Shown in pieces: positions 8,512 through 17,901 of a stretch of DNA of 64,000 nucleotides; position 1 is the stretch's first letter, and each line of letters begins with the position of its first letter. The translations under genes and the position numbers were made by a program. Source of the stretch: Methylococcaceae bacterium (GTDB lineage Bacteria > Pseudomonadota > Gammaproteobacteria > Methylococcales > Methylomonadaceae); assembly GCA_006844705.1 (NCBI GenBank), contig SPJS01000060.1:124001-188000 (forward strand). Reading direction: 5' to 3'. The notes under the pieces are model-generated. The model saw nothing but the letters and a program-made list of their open reading frames with translations. It ran no database searches and was not told where the DNA came from.

Positions 8512-8978
8512 CTATTTACCTACTGGAACATGGTAGGTTGTAAAACACTGACCTGCCAGCTCTGTTTTATGAACTTTAGTAGACATTTTATTTAGAGCCT
8601 TGTACTCAGGCCTGCTTTCGAGCAAATGAAATAGTATTTCTTTATGCCCTAGTTCGTTTGCCCAACACATGAGAGTTTTGAAAATGGATATCCCAAAACC
8701 CCAGAATTTTCGTGAGATAACAATCGCTAATTCAAAGCCATTAACACATCCGGCTGAATTCCACACCAACCTGCTAGTGCGCCGCCTATATAAACTACCC
8801 GAATACGACAACTCTGTATCTCATCCGTTTTAATTTTATCTCCCATCCACGCTTGAAGGCTGTTTGCGTCAAAATACGGGTGATCGATTAAGTGCGTTCT
8901 CAGAGATTCCTCGTTGACGACGCGCATGAAATCTTCTGGATTCACTTGGTTAAAACACAGAAATTCAATTTCGCTCAT
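8512..8978 (-). pseudogene. GNAT N-acetyltransferase with frameshift; integron cassette
   Basis: The ATG at 8978 opens MSEIEFLCFNQVNPEDFM and continues to VVYIGGALAGWCGIQPD, then the frame stops at 8727. A second frame picks up at the same point with NGFELAIVISRKFWGFGISI and continues through KTLMCWANELGHKEILFHLL to the stop at 8512. Together they make one GNAT domain of about 155 residues. The break lies near 8745-8750 and a single missing base explains it. GNAT acetyltransferases of this size are frequent cassette genes. The gene starts 10 bases after a GTTAGAA core on the same strand, which is typical of a cassette reading frame. Confidence 0.75.
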
Positions 8979-8988
8979 ATCTCGATAC

Positions 8989-9054
8989 TTCTAACGCCAA
9001 AATAATCAGCTTGTCTGGTTGCTTTTTTTGTAATAAAAACTTCAAATGTTAGTA
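8989..9054 (-). repeat. Degenerate attC-like site before the GNAT cassette
   Basis: On the minus strand a GGCGTTAGAAG core (8987-8998) immediately precedes the acetyltransferase gene, identical in its GTTAGAAG to the outer end of the other attC-like site. About 55 bases further upstream is TACTAAC, a possible R'' core. The arms are A/T-rich and pair only weakly, so the outer boundary is uncertain. Confidence 0.4.
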
Positions 9055-9086
9055 TGCTTCCCACTTCGGGGTTTAATTTGTATCTA

Positions 9087-10364
9087 ATGGAATGGGTCCG
9101 CCTCACGTCCTAAACGACTTCAAGTGAGCCATGATGTAATTTTAGCGACAACATCAAAACAGAAGTGAGACAAACCATGAAGAATCATACCGCAAAAGGA
9201 CCGATTACCGTGTTAGGAATTGATTTAGCCAAACAACGTTTCCAACTTCACGGAGTGAATGTAGAAGGTGAGGTTGTGCTCAAGAAACAGCTCAACCGCA
9301 AACAACTAAGTGCTTTCATGGCCAACCTATCGGTTTGTTTAATCGGACTTGAGACTTGTGGGGGGGTGCTCCCATCACTGGGTGAGAACCTTTACCGAAA
9401 TAGGGCATACAGTGCGGATGATGGCACCTCAGTTTGTCAAACCCTATGTTAACAATAAAAATGATGCGGTTGATGCAAAGGCTATTTGTGAAGCTGTACA
9501 ACGACCCACTATGCGCTTTGTACCTGCAAAAAATATAGAACAACAAGATCTCCAGAGTATCCACCGCATACGGAGTCATCTGATTGCCAGACGAACGGCT
9601 CAAGCAAACCAGATACGCGGATTACTAATGGAATATGGCCTCATCATTCCCCAAGGAATCACATACATCAGGAAAAGCTTGCCTGATATTTTAGAAGACG
9701 GTGAAAATCGTTTAACCGCCATTTTTCGAGAGCACCTCAGTGCGCTATACGATGAAATGATCCATCTTGATGAAAGGGTTGAATCAGTAGAACGTAGTTT
9801 GGAGGCGATCTGTCAACAATATGAGGAATGCAAACGTTTGTTAACGATACCCGGTATAGGATTATTGACAGCCACCGCGTTAATTGCTGCTATAGGTGAT
9901 ATCAGCGCTTTTAAAAGTGCCCGCGAGCTTGCCGCGTGGCTAGGGCTGGTTCCACGACAACATTCCACAGGAGGCAAACCGACCTTGATAGGTATCAGCA
10001 AGCGAGGCGACAGCTACTTAGGACACTATTAATTCATGGCGGACGATCAGTTGTCAGGTGTGCCCACAAGCATCAGGACACGCGTCGTCAATGGGTTGGA
10101 GCCGTTGAGCTGCGACGCGGAAAAAACATCACCGCAGTGGCAGTCGCCAATAAAAATGCGCGGATAGCCTGGGCGTTGCTGACTAAACAAGAAGACTATC
10201 ACGTTAACGCGGCATAAAAAACTAAGAAAGCGTTAGCAACGGCTACGGAGATGAAATTTTAAGTGATGGCATAACAGGTAACATCTGCATTCCTAAGAAG
10301 CTGTTGGGGTTTAGGGCTCATTGAGGCCGTGTATCTGATTAGGTGAGGAATGCGTGGATTCCAT
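9087..10364 (+). mobile_element. IS110-family (IS1111-like) insertion sequence
   Basis: About 1.28 kb around a DEDD transposase. The ends carry inverted, interrupted matches: left ATGGAAT (9087-9093), CCTCAC (9101-9106), CTAA (9110-9113); right, as reverse complement, ATGGAAT (10358-10364), CCTCAC (10343-10348), CTAA. Such subterminal inverted repeats are a property of the IS1111 subgroup, whose true tips lie a few bases outside. The transposase gene is followed by about 140 non-coding bases inside the element, where IS1111-type elements keep their bridge-RNA region. It lies next to integron cassette DNA. Confidence 0.65.
9177..10217 (+). pseudogene. IS110-family DEDD transposase, two frameshifts
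   Basis: Three overlapping frames rebuild one protein of about 345 residues. Frame 1 has the RuvC-like start TVLGIDLAKQRFQLHGV and IGLETCGG. At a run of seven G (9360-9366, six would keep frame) it passes to frame 2 with CSHHWVRTFTEIGHTV, MAPQFVKPYVNNKNDAVDAK and the Tnp20 domain LTIPGIGLLTATALIAAIGD, including PRQHSTGG with the conserved serine. After KRGDSYL at about 10020 one base is missing and frame 3 continues RTLLIHGGRSVV to the end. The element is presumably unable to move unless the G tract slips and the second lesion is an error. A start four codons upstream (9165) is possible. Confidence 0.85.
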
Positions 10365-10562
10365 CACGGCTAGAGGCATTAGACCACCTCAAATGAAAGC
10401 TGACAACAGTGTTTGGAAGGAAATCACACTATTAGGATCCGAATGACCTGTTGCGACACGGAGCAGCATTACAAAAGCAACAGAATTCGTAGTAGATTAG
10501 GCTGGAGCATACCAAATCCGCATAATTCTTATTAACGGTCTTGCTCTAGATACTCAAGATAA

Positions 10563-11950
10563 TCAGGCATCAATCCACTCAGTTCCATCCCAAATAATTT
10601 TAAGGGATTCATATTTTTCACCTAGAACAGGGTTGGCAAATGATCCTTGGTAAGATGCTCCATATAAGTTAATCGTAACTGGGTTGTTTGTATCATCAAT
10701 TTTGACGAAATGATGTAACTCACCGCTAGGTTTATTCAGGCCCACCCAGGGCAATTTAATAGTCATGGCGCCATAAGAAGCATCGCATCGTATCAAGCCA
10801 CCGCTCCATTTTTCTAAATTCATATTTTTGTTATACGTTGCCACGCCAATGAGCTGTCCCGACAAAGTATTCCCTTCCTGGCTACTGATACGCGAACCAT
10901 GTACTTCAATTTTCCCCGCACCAACTCCTTGTGTCGGCTCATTGTCTGTGCCAAAGGCACCAAATACGGTTTTACTACTATTATTGTTGATATTATTGCT
11001 AAGCTCGGTTTGCGCAAGACAACCAAACAGCCTAACCCATCCATTTTCTGCTCGAACAGCGTTTACTCGCGCGGTTGAACTGGCATTTGCATTACGTGCG
11101 TACATCTCAGCATCATGTGCCTCGACTCTACATCCATAGGTATTAGAAGCGGGAATATATATACAAATTACATCCTGATCTAAATCGTTGGATATATCCG
11201 GATAATAATAGCCAGTGGTTATTCGCCCACCACTCCAATCAATCCTGGCAGCCTTTTGTGCATAGATTCCATAATGAGGAAGTCCTATGGAATTACCCGT
11301 CATATAAATATCACAACCGTGAAACCTGTAATTCCCACTTGATAAATGAACGCCGCCAGATTCTGTTTTAATCTTTATATTTCGAAAAGTCATCTGGTGA
11401 CCTCCATTCACAATATAAATCCCGAATCTTGGCCCGGCCGCACCTGTAATACCATCTACATGTATTTCCAAATCTGATAAAACAAGATCAGTAATGTTCG
11501 ATCTCTTTTGAATGGCCCCTTGAAAACCAGAGCCACCACCCGTACCACTAAAATGTACTTTTAAATTTTGCAAAGAGGCGTCTGACGCAACGATAATGGG
11601 AGTTGAACTGGTGGTTTCTATTATTGTGCTGTTGATTCCTGATCCAATGACATCGACATATGGCTTCATAGTAAATGAGCTGTATATGCCAGGTTGTATC
11701 TGGATAACGTAGGGGTTTGTTGCTGAGTTATCAACAATAGACTCTAGTGCAGAATTTATATCGATGAAAAGATTACCCTCGCCAACAACAATAAGGTTTT
11801 CAGCTGCTATATCAGCTGAGGCATTTTGAGACGCACTTAATAATGGTAATAATGCGCCTGCTCCGGCCGCATGCAGCAAATGCCGCCTCCCAGTACTAAT
11901 ATCGGTATTAGGGGTTGATGCGGATTTCAGGGGGGGGCTTTTGATTTCAT
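10563..11950 (-). CDS. Tat-exported parallel beta-helix protein with frame-disrupting C tract
   Basis: The uninterrupted frame covers 10563-11879 and further back to about 11988 without an ATG. It encodes STGRRHLLHAAGAGALLPLL, a twin-arginine signal with cleavage near SASQNASA, then a body of short strands and turns (IQPGIYSSFTMKPYVDVIGS, FRNIKIKTESGGVHLS, YRFHGCDIYMTGN), the pattern of a right-handed beta-helix like pectate lyases or pilus/surface proteins. The natural starts ATG at 11950 or 11962 lie in another frame and reach a TGA just after a run of eight C. Six or nine C would join them to the signal peptide. So the gene is off, phase-variable or mis-sequenced in this copy. No catalytic residues are assignable. 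Confidence 0.7.
11930..11937. repeat. Homopolymer tract (8 G on plus strand)
   Basis: Eight G on the plus strand, eight C in the sense strand of the beta-helix gene, placed between its only good start codons and the twin-arginine signal. Its length decides the reading frame: 6 or 9 gives a continuous protein, 8 does not. Confidence 0.85.
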
Positions 11951-12158
11951 TATGCTGTCCATAAGTAAAATGCCAACTGTGTTTTTAGCTTGACTATAGC
12001 TATTCAGTAAGCTTGCTATTGGGGTTGTTTCTTCACGTACTAACAGTGAAGCGAGGGTAGCATACAAAAACGTTTATATGCAACTGTTAATGGTCCGCCC
12101 CGTATTTGTGTATACCATTGCTTTTATCACGTCTATATCTGCTAGAAACTTACACCCA

Positions 12159-12570
12159 TTAAGCTACGTGTTCTTTCCAGTTCCATGCCAATCGGAGTAT
12201 CAGCAATAGTGCGGCAATCTCAATCACAGCAAAGAAAATATCATCAAGATCAAGGTACCCTATTGACTCCGATAACACTCACAATTTGGAGTACAGCCAT
12301 GACAAGGTTAGCCAGACGGTTCGCGTTAAAATTCAGAAATTGAGTGAGCGGGATGATGAGGAGGGGAACTGCGATCATGATCCCACCAAACAGCATTAGG
12401 CCTTCTGTGACTTGTACGCCATTCACGACGCCTGTCATTACCTCTTCGAGGAATCCGGGGCGCCCAAATTCATGCAGGTCACGAAAGATCATATTTAGGA
12501 AAACAAATACCCACAAGGAGGATAACTTTGCTCTCTTGTCCAAATCGTTCATGGTCAGTGTCGTATTCAT
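12159..12570 (-). pseudogene. DUF6326-type membrane protein, frameshifted
   Basis: The ATG at 12570 opens a 106-codon frame with helices SSLWVFVFLNMIFRDLHEF, GLMLFGGIMIAVPLLIIPL and LANLVMAVLQIVSVIG, ending at 12250. Directly after, in the neighbouring frame, the sequence reads YLDLDDIFFAVIEIAALLLI and then AWNWKEHVA to a stop at 12159. That supplies the fourth helix and tail of this small membrane family (usually about 140 residues). A one-base indel near 12255-12262 explains the break. The family has no known function. It is the last gene of a minus-strand group with the lipoprotein, methyltransferase and DUF2238 genes. Confidence 0.7.
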
Positions 12571-12593
12571 GTCTACACCTTTATTTTTGTGTT

Positions 12594-12803
12594 CTATTTA
12601 CAGTTACACGTTGTTTCCATTCCCCCTACGAACAACAAAGGTATTCCACCCCCGAGTTTCTGAGAGTACTCCCCAACTTCCGGATTGTTCATGCAGATCG
12701 TATTGCACGTTTTAGCACCGTCGATAAACTCTTGCTTGTCGTCACCCGTGGAACTACAACCAGCAGAAAATGCCATGATCATGGCTAATCCCCATATTTT
12801 CAT
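12594..12803 (-). CDS. Small lipoprotein
   Basis: About 69 residues. The start MKIWGLAMIMAFSAGCSS is preceded by GAGGAG at good spacing and gives a signal peptide with lipobox FSAGC. An ATG 12 codons upstream (12839), overlapping the stop of the methyltransferase gene as TAATG, is an alternative but would put a charged extension before the signal. The mature part has four more cysteines (CNTICMNNP, TTCNC), probably two disulfides. No family is recognised. Confidence 0.65.
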   Translation of the reverse strand: MKIWGLAMIMAFSAGCSSTGDDKQEFIDGAKTCNTICMNNPEVGEYSQKLGGGIPLLFVGGMETTCNCK

Positions 12804-12838
12804 CTTACGGTCTCCTCTTTCATTTTTGTTAACACTCA

Positions 12839-13456
12839 TTACTTTTTCGCCACAATAAATACGGCATGGCTTTTCTCAGGGTGCCTTTGATAATCAATGC
12901 TGAAGCCGGCACTTGTGATACTTTCTACCAGTTGACGAGTAGTAAAAACTGTCAGTATCGGCAGTAACCCTAAGAACTTTCCAACGGGCGCAATCAATTT
13001 GAAAAATGGCATACGATTGCCAAGACAAACGGTACTGCTTACGAAAACACCACCCGGTTTGAGCAGGCGATAGACTTTGGCGATAACGTCTTCCTTGTTG
13101 TCCAACAAATGCAGGATACTCATACCCAACACGGCATCCGTTGATTCATCAGGCAAACTAAAAACATCAATATTAGCGTGCTCAAAAGTCACGTTGTCTA
13201 TGTTTTGTGCGTCTGCTTTTCCCTGGGCGATCTCAATCATCTTTGCAGAAATATCAACCGCTTGTATATGATTCACATAGGCCGCGTGAGCAATGGCAGT
13301 GGATCCCGTCCCGCATCCAAACTCCAGAACCTGCATCTCCGGCCGAAAATATTCGCGGGTAATGCGCAGTTTTGTTTGGTAAACCTGCTCATCAGGGACG
13401 GGTTGTTTAGAATATTTGACGGCAATCCTATCCCAAAAATGTGCTGTTGTAGTCAT
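12839..13456 (-). CDS. Class I SAM-dependent methyltransferase
   Basis: About 205 residues. Motif I is VLEFGCGTGSTAIAHA, followed by IQAVDISAKMIEIAQ (acidic end of strand 2), FEHANIDVFSLPDES (motif II region) and VYRLLKPGGVFVSST (motif III). The arrangement resembles UbiE/Methyltransf_11 proteins; the substrate is unknown. The start MTTTAHFWDRIA at 13456 has GAGGT upstream and is preferred over 13492. It sits between a DUF2238 membrane protein and a small lipoprotein on the same strand, with short gaps, so they probably form one transcript. Confidence 0.85.
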   Translation of the reverse strand: MTTTAHFWDRIAVKYSKQPVPDEQVYQTKLRITREYFRPEMQVLEFGCGTGSTAIAHAAYVNHIQAVDISAKMIEIAQGKADAQNIDNVTFEHANIDVFSLPDESTDAVLGMSILHLLDNKEDVIAKVYRLLKPGGVFVSSTVCLGNRMPFFKLIAPVGKFLGLLPILTVFTTRQLVESITSAGFSIDYQRHPEKSHAVFIVAKK

Positions 13457-13503
13457 GTTTAATACCTCGTGTTTTTTTGAATTAATACCCACGACTGACT
13501 TTA

Positions 13504-14112
13504 TTAGATAAAGCCGTTGCGTTGCTTAACGCCCAAATACAGGGCTAACGTTGTGCTGGCACCTAGCGTATCTGCAATTAAATCAAGCATGGTATCGTGC
13601 AGGCCACGCTGAGCATAAAACCAGCCGGTGCGATCCATAGCAAATTCAAACACTTCCCAAAGTGTACCCGCACTTATCGCTATTCCCAGCACTGATAACA
13701 GCAACAAGGATTGCGGAAGATAAAGTTGCAGCCGATGACTGTATTGAAGAGCAGCCAATAACACTAACCCAGCAATTAGGCCAGTGCCGAGCACATGCAT
13801 CAACTTATCGTATATGGCCGAGCTTTCATATAACCCCAAATGCATGCCTAGCAGGATATGAGAGCAAAGTAGCGATGAAACGCAAGCTCTTGTAGCTGTT
13901 GATAAAGTGCGGTTCTGTATCATCACTTGCGGAACAAAAGTCAGGCAATACGATACGATCCCCACCCAAAACCATACATAACTGTCTGCCAACCACCACA
14001 GGATGCTGATTGATAGAATGGCAAGGCGACAACTTATCACCAGTAAACCGAGCAAGCGATACATTATCTGCTTTACGTGTTGTTTGTTTTTTATCAGTCT
14101 TGTATTGGACAT
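13504..14112 (-). CDS. DUF2238-like integral membrane protein
   Basis: A 202-residue protein with about six hydrophobic helices. Conserved-looking polar residues lie in YDKLMHVLGTGLIAGLVLL, GTLWEVFEFAMDRT and GLHDTMLDLIADTLGA, the pattern seen in YjdF/DUF2238 and distantly in VanZ-like proteins. Function unknown. It is the first gene of the minus-strand group and is divergent from the LysR gene, 95 bases away, which suggests LysR control of this group. An internal start at residue 17 (MYRLLGLLV) would remove a basic leader. Confidence 0.65.
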   Translation of the reverse strand: MSNTRLIKNKQHVKQIMYRLLGLLVISCRLAILSISILWWLADSYVWFWVGIVSYCLTFVPQVMIQNRTLSTATRACVSSLLCSHILLGMHLGLYESSAIYDKLMHVLGTGLIAGLVLLAALQYSHRLQLYLPQSLLLLSVLGIAISAGTLWEVFEFAMDRTGWFYAQRGLHDTMLDLIADTLGASTTLALYLGVKQRNGFI

Positions 14113-14207
14113 TATTTGTTGCGGTGATAATTAACAGTGCAAACATCATATCAATGCAAAAATTAATATAAAATGCCTTATTATGTATTTTAAGTATGCA
14201 TAATTGT

Positions 14208-15116
14208 ATGGATTGGCGATCAATAAAATTCGATTGGAACAGAGCCCGTGCCTTTCTGGTCACTGCAGAAGAAGGCTCATTATCAGGGGCTGCCCGTGCG
14301 TTGGGCATGAGCCAGCCCACCCTCGGACGTCAGGTGGCTGCTCTTGAAGAAGAGCTTGGTGTTGCCTTGTTCGAGCGGGTCGGCAGAGGAATCGAATTAA
14401 CACCCAGTGGGTTGGCCCTGGTTGAACATGTGCGCACGATGGGAGAGGCAGCAAACCGCGTCTCCCTCATGGCCTCTGGTAAATCCGATTGTATAGAAGG
14501 AAATATTTGTATTTCCGCGACAGAAGCAACAGCCGCATACATCTTACCCCCCATGATTCAGAAATTGCGGAAACAGGAACCGGGCATAAATATCGAACTG
14601 ATTGCCAGCAATAGTGCCAGTGATTTAAAACGCAGGGAGGCAGACATTGCCATCCGCGGATTCCGTCCAACGCAACTGGATCTGATTGCAAAAAAAGTCA
14701 GCGAAGAACAAGCCCATCTCTATGCCACGCCCACCTACCTGACGAGTCTGGATAACCCGGGCTCACCAGTAGGATTCAGTCATGCAGAATTTTTTGGTTT
14801 CAATAAAAGTAATGAATTCCTCAATGGGCTCAAAGAAAGAGGCTTTGAACTAAGCTTTAGTAATTTCCCGGTCATGACGGAAAATCACCTGGTGCACTGG
14901 GAGATGGTAAAACAAGGCGTGGGCATTGGCGTAATGTCAGCCAAGATAGGCGATGCCGAACCTAAAGTGCAGCGAATACTTCCTGATACAGAACCCTTCA
15001 CTTATGAGTTATGGCTGGTTGCCCATCGTGAATTAAGAACCAGCCGTCGAGTTCGGGTGGTATTTGATTTTCTGGCTAAAGAACTGTCCTGCAGTAAGGT
15101 GAACAAAAAAACTTGA
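14208..15116 (+). CDS. LysR-family transcriptional regulator
   Basis: About 302 residues. The N-terminal winged helix-turn-helix is ARAFLVTAEEGSLSGAARAL followed by MSQPTLGRQVAALEEELG and LFERVGRGIELTPSG, a textbook LysR DNA-binding domain. The rest is the periplasmic-binding-like effector domain (GNICISATEATAAYILPP, ADIAIRGFRP, GVGIGVMSAKIG). The start MDWRSIKFDW is chosen; an ATG four codons upstream at 14196 is possible. It is divergently transcribed from the DUF2238/methyltransferase/lipoprotein group and is the likely regulator of that group and of itself. The inducer is unknown. Confidence 0.92.
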   Translation: MDWRSIKFDWNRARAFLVTAEEGSLSGAARALGMSQPTLGRQVAALEEELGVALFERVGRGIELTPSGLALVEHVRTMGEAANRVSLMASGKSDCIEGNICISATEATAAYILPPMIQKLRKQEPGINIELIASNSASDLKRREADIAIRGFRPTQLDLIAKKVSEEQAHLYATPTYLTSLDNPGSPVGFSHAEFFGFNKSNEFLNGLKERGFELSFSNFPVMTENHLVHWEMVKQGVGIGVMSAKIGDAEPKVQRILPDTEPFTYELWLVAHRELRTSRRVRVVFDFLAKELSCSKVNKKT

Positions 15117-15268
15117 CCACCTCAATTTGATGCCAATCAAGCACATTAACATGAGTACAGAGTTTTACTTTTTTCCTCCTGATAGCTTCGGTAACTTCCT
15201 TCAACCGGTAGTTTAGTAATGACTTTTACGTTATTCTTTATGTTTATTTTTCGATAACAGGCGCAGGT

Positions 15269-15724
15269 ATGAAAAAGTCATGGTGGGTTATGTTCTGTGT
15301 GTTTACCTTATCTTCAGCCCGGTCAGAGGAAATAGGTTGTGTGACAACCTCGTGGAAGTTGATTGGTTCAAATCACAAGGTGTGTGTGCAGGCGTTTGAT
15401 GACCCTAAAGTTTCGGGGGTTAGTTGTCATATCAGTCAGGCGAAAAAGGGCGGCATTAAAGGGGCGTTTGGTTTGGCGGAAGATCCTTCAAAGTTTTCCA
15501 TTGCCTGTCGTCAGGTCGGGCCGATTGTTCTGCCGGAGAAGATGGCGGAAAAGGAAGTGGCATTCAGCAGCGATACCTCCCTGTTTTTTAAGGAAACCCG
15601 GGTGACGCGCATGCTGGACAAGAAACGGAATACGCTGGTGTATGTGGCGATCAGTAAAAAGCTGATAGACGGCGCACCGGCAAACAGTCTTTCTACAGTG
15701 CCGATTATGCCGTGGAATCAGTAA
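15269..15724 (+). CDS. creA: CreA family protein
   Basis: A 151-residue secreted protein with a short signal peptide (cleavage near SSARSEE). EEIGCVTTSWKLIGSNHKV, VQAFDDPKVSGVSCHISQAK, GGIKGAFGLAEDPS and the C-terminal STVPIMPWNQ match the CreA family closely (E. coli ends SAVPVMPW). CreA is a conserved periplasmic protein of unknown function first described next to CreBC, which is not present here. It stands alone with 150 bases of free upstream sequence, and is convergent with hemF. Confidence 0.92.
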   Translation: MKKSWWVMFCVFTLSSARSEEIGCVTTSWKLIGSNHKVCVQAFDDPKVSGVSCHISQAKKGGIKGAFGLAEDPSKFSIACRQVGPIVLPEKMAEKEVAFSSDTSLFFKETRVTRMLDKKRNTLVYVAISKKLIDGAPANSLSTVPIMPWNQ

Positions 15725-15749
15725 TTACAGGTTTTCCGGAGTTGTTACA

Positions 15750-17142
<1,393 letters not shown>

Positions 17143-17230
17143 TATTTGATCCTGTCTATGATGAAAAAACTATGGATTATGAGAACGTCTGTCAGGTTCA
17201 TTTTAATCGTGAAACGGTGCGCTTGGTGAT

Positions 17231-17893
17231 TTAGGAACAGAAGGGAAGAGCCTCCTGGCCGTCTTCGCCGACAAACGGATTGCTGCGCATTTCCTCACCA
17301 AAAGTCGACATGGGGCCGTGACCGGGGATGAAGTCAATTTCTTTGCCTAATGGCCAGAGCTTTTGCTTAATTGAATCAATCAGGGTGTGGTAATCCCCTT
17401 TGGGGAAGTCTGTGCGACCGATGGAGCCGTTAAACAGCACATCACCGACAATGGCCAGCTTGTCTGCAGCAGAGTAAAAAACGACATGCCCTGGTGTGTG
17501 TCCTGGGGTATGGATCACTTGCAAGAGTTCTTCGCCGACGTTGATCTCATCGTTATCCTTAAACCAGCGGGTTGGGGTGAACGATTCGGACGGGGGGAAG
17601 TTGAGCATTTCTGCCTGTTCTTTCAAAGCATTAATCCAGAACGCATCTTCTACATGCGGGCCGTAAACAGGCAGGGATAATTGCTTCACCAATGCAGCGA
17701 CGCCACCTACGTGATCAAGGTGTCCGTGAGTGAGCAGAATGGATTCCAGAGTGACGTTATGGTGTTGGACCTGATCAAGTATCAGGTTGAGTTCGCCGCC
17801 GGGATCAACAATGGCGGCCGTGTTGGTGTGTTCACATATCAGCAGGGTGCTGTTTTGCTGGTAGGGCGTGACCGGAATAATCTGGTACTTCAT
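17231..17893 (-). CDS. MBL-fold hydrolase, glyoxalase II-like (YcbL type)
   Basis: A 220-residue metallo-beta-lactamase-fold protein. ILLTHGHLDHVGG is the first metal motif (THxHxDH), HTPGHTPGH the second His, VGDVLFNGSIGRTDFP the bridging Asp, and FIPGHGPMSTFGEE the last His. This pattern is the short glyoxalase II-like group including YcbL, which lacks the full C-terminal substrate domain. It would hydrolyse a thioester such as S-lactoylglutathione, though specificity is not shown. It lies 8 bases after lpd on the same strand and may be read as the last gene of the sucAB-lpd transcript. Confidence 0.9.
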   Translation of the reverse strand: MKYQIIPVTPYQQNSTLLICEHTNTAAIVDPGGELNLILDQVQHHNVTLESILLTHGHLDHVGGVAALVKQLSLPVYGPHVEDAFWINALKEQAEMLNFPPSESFTPTRWFKDNDEINVGEELLQVIHTPGHTPGHVVFYSAADKLAIVGDVLFNGSIGRTDFPKGDYHTLIDSIKQKLWPLGKEIDFIPGHGPMSTFGEEMRSNPFVGEDGQEALPFCS

Positions 17894-17901
17894 TAATCTG
17901 T

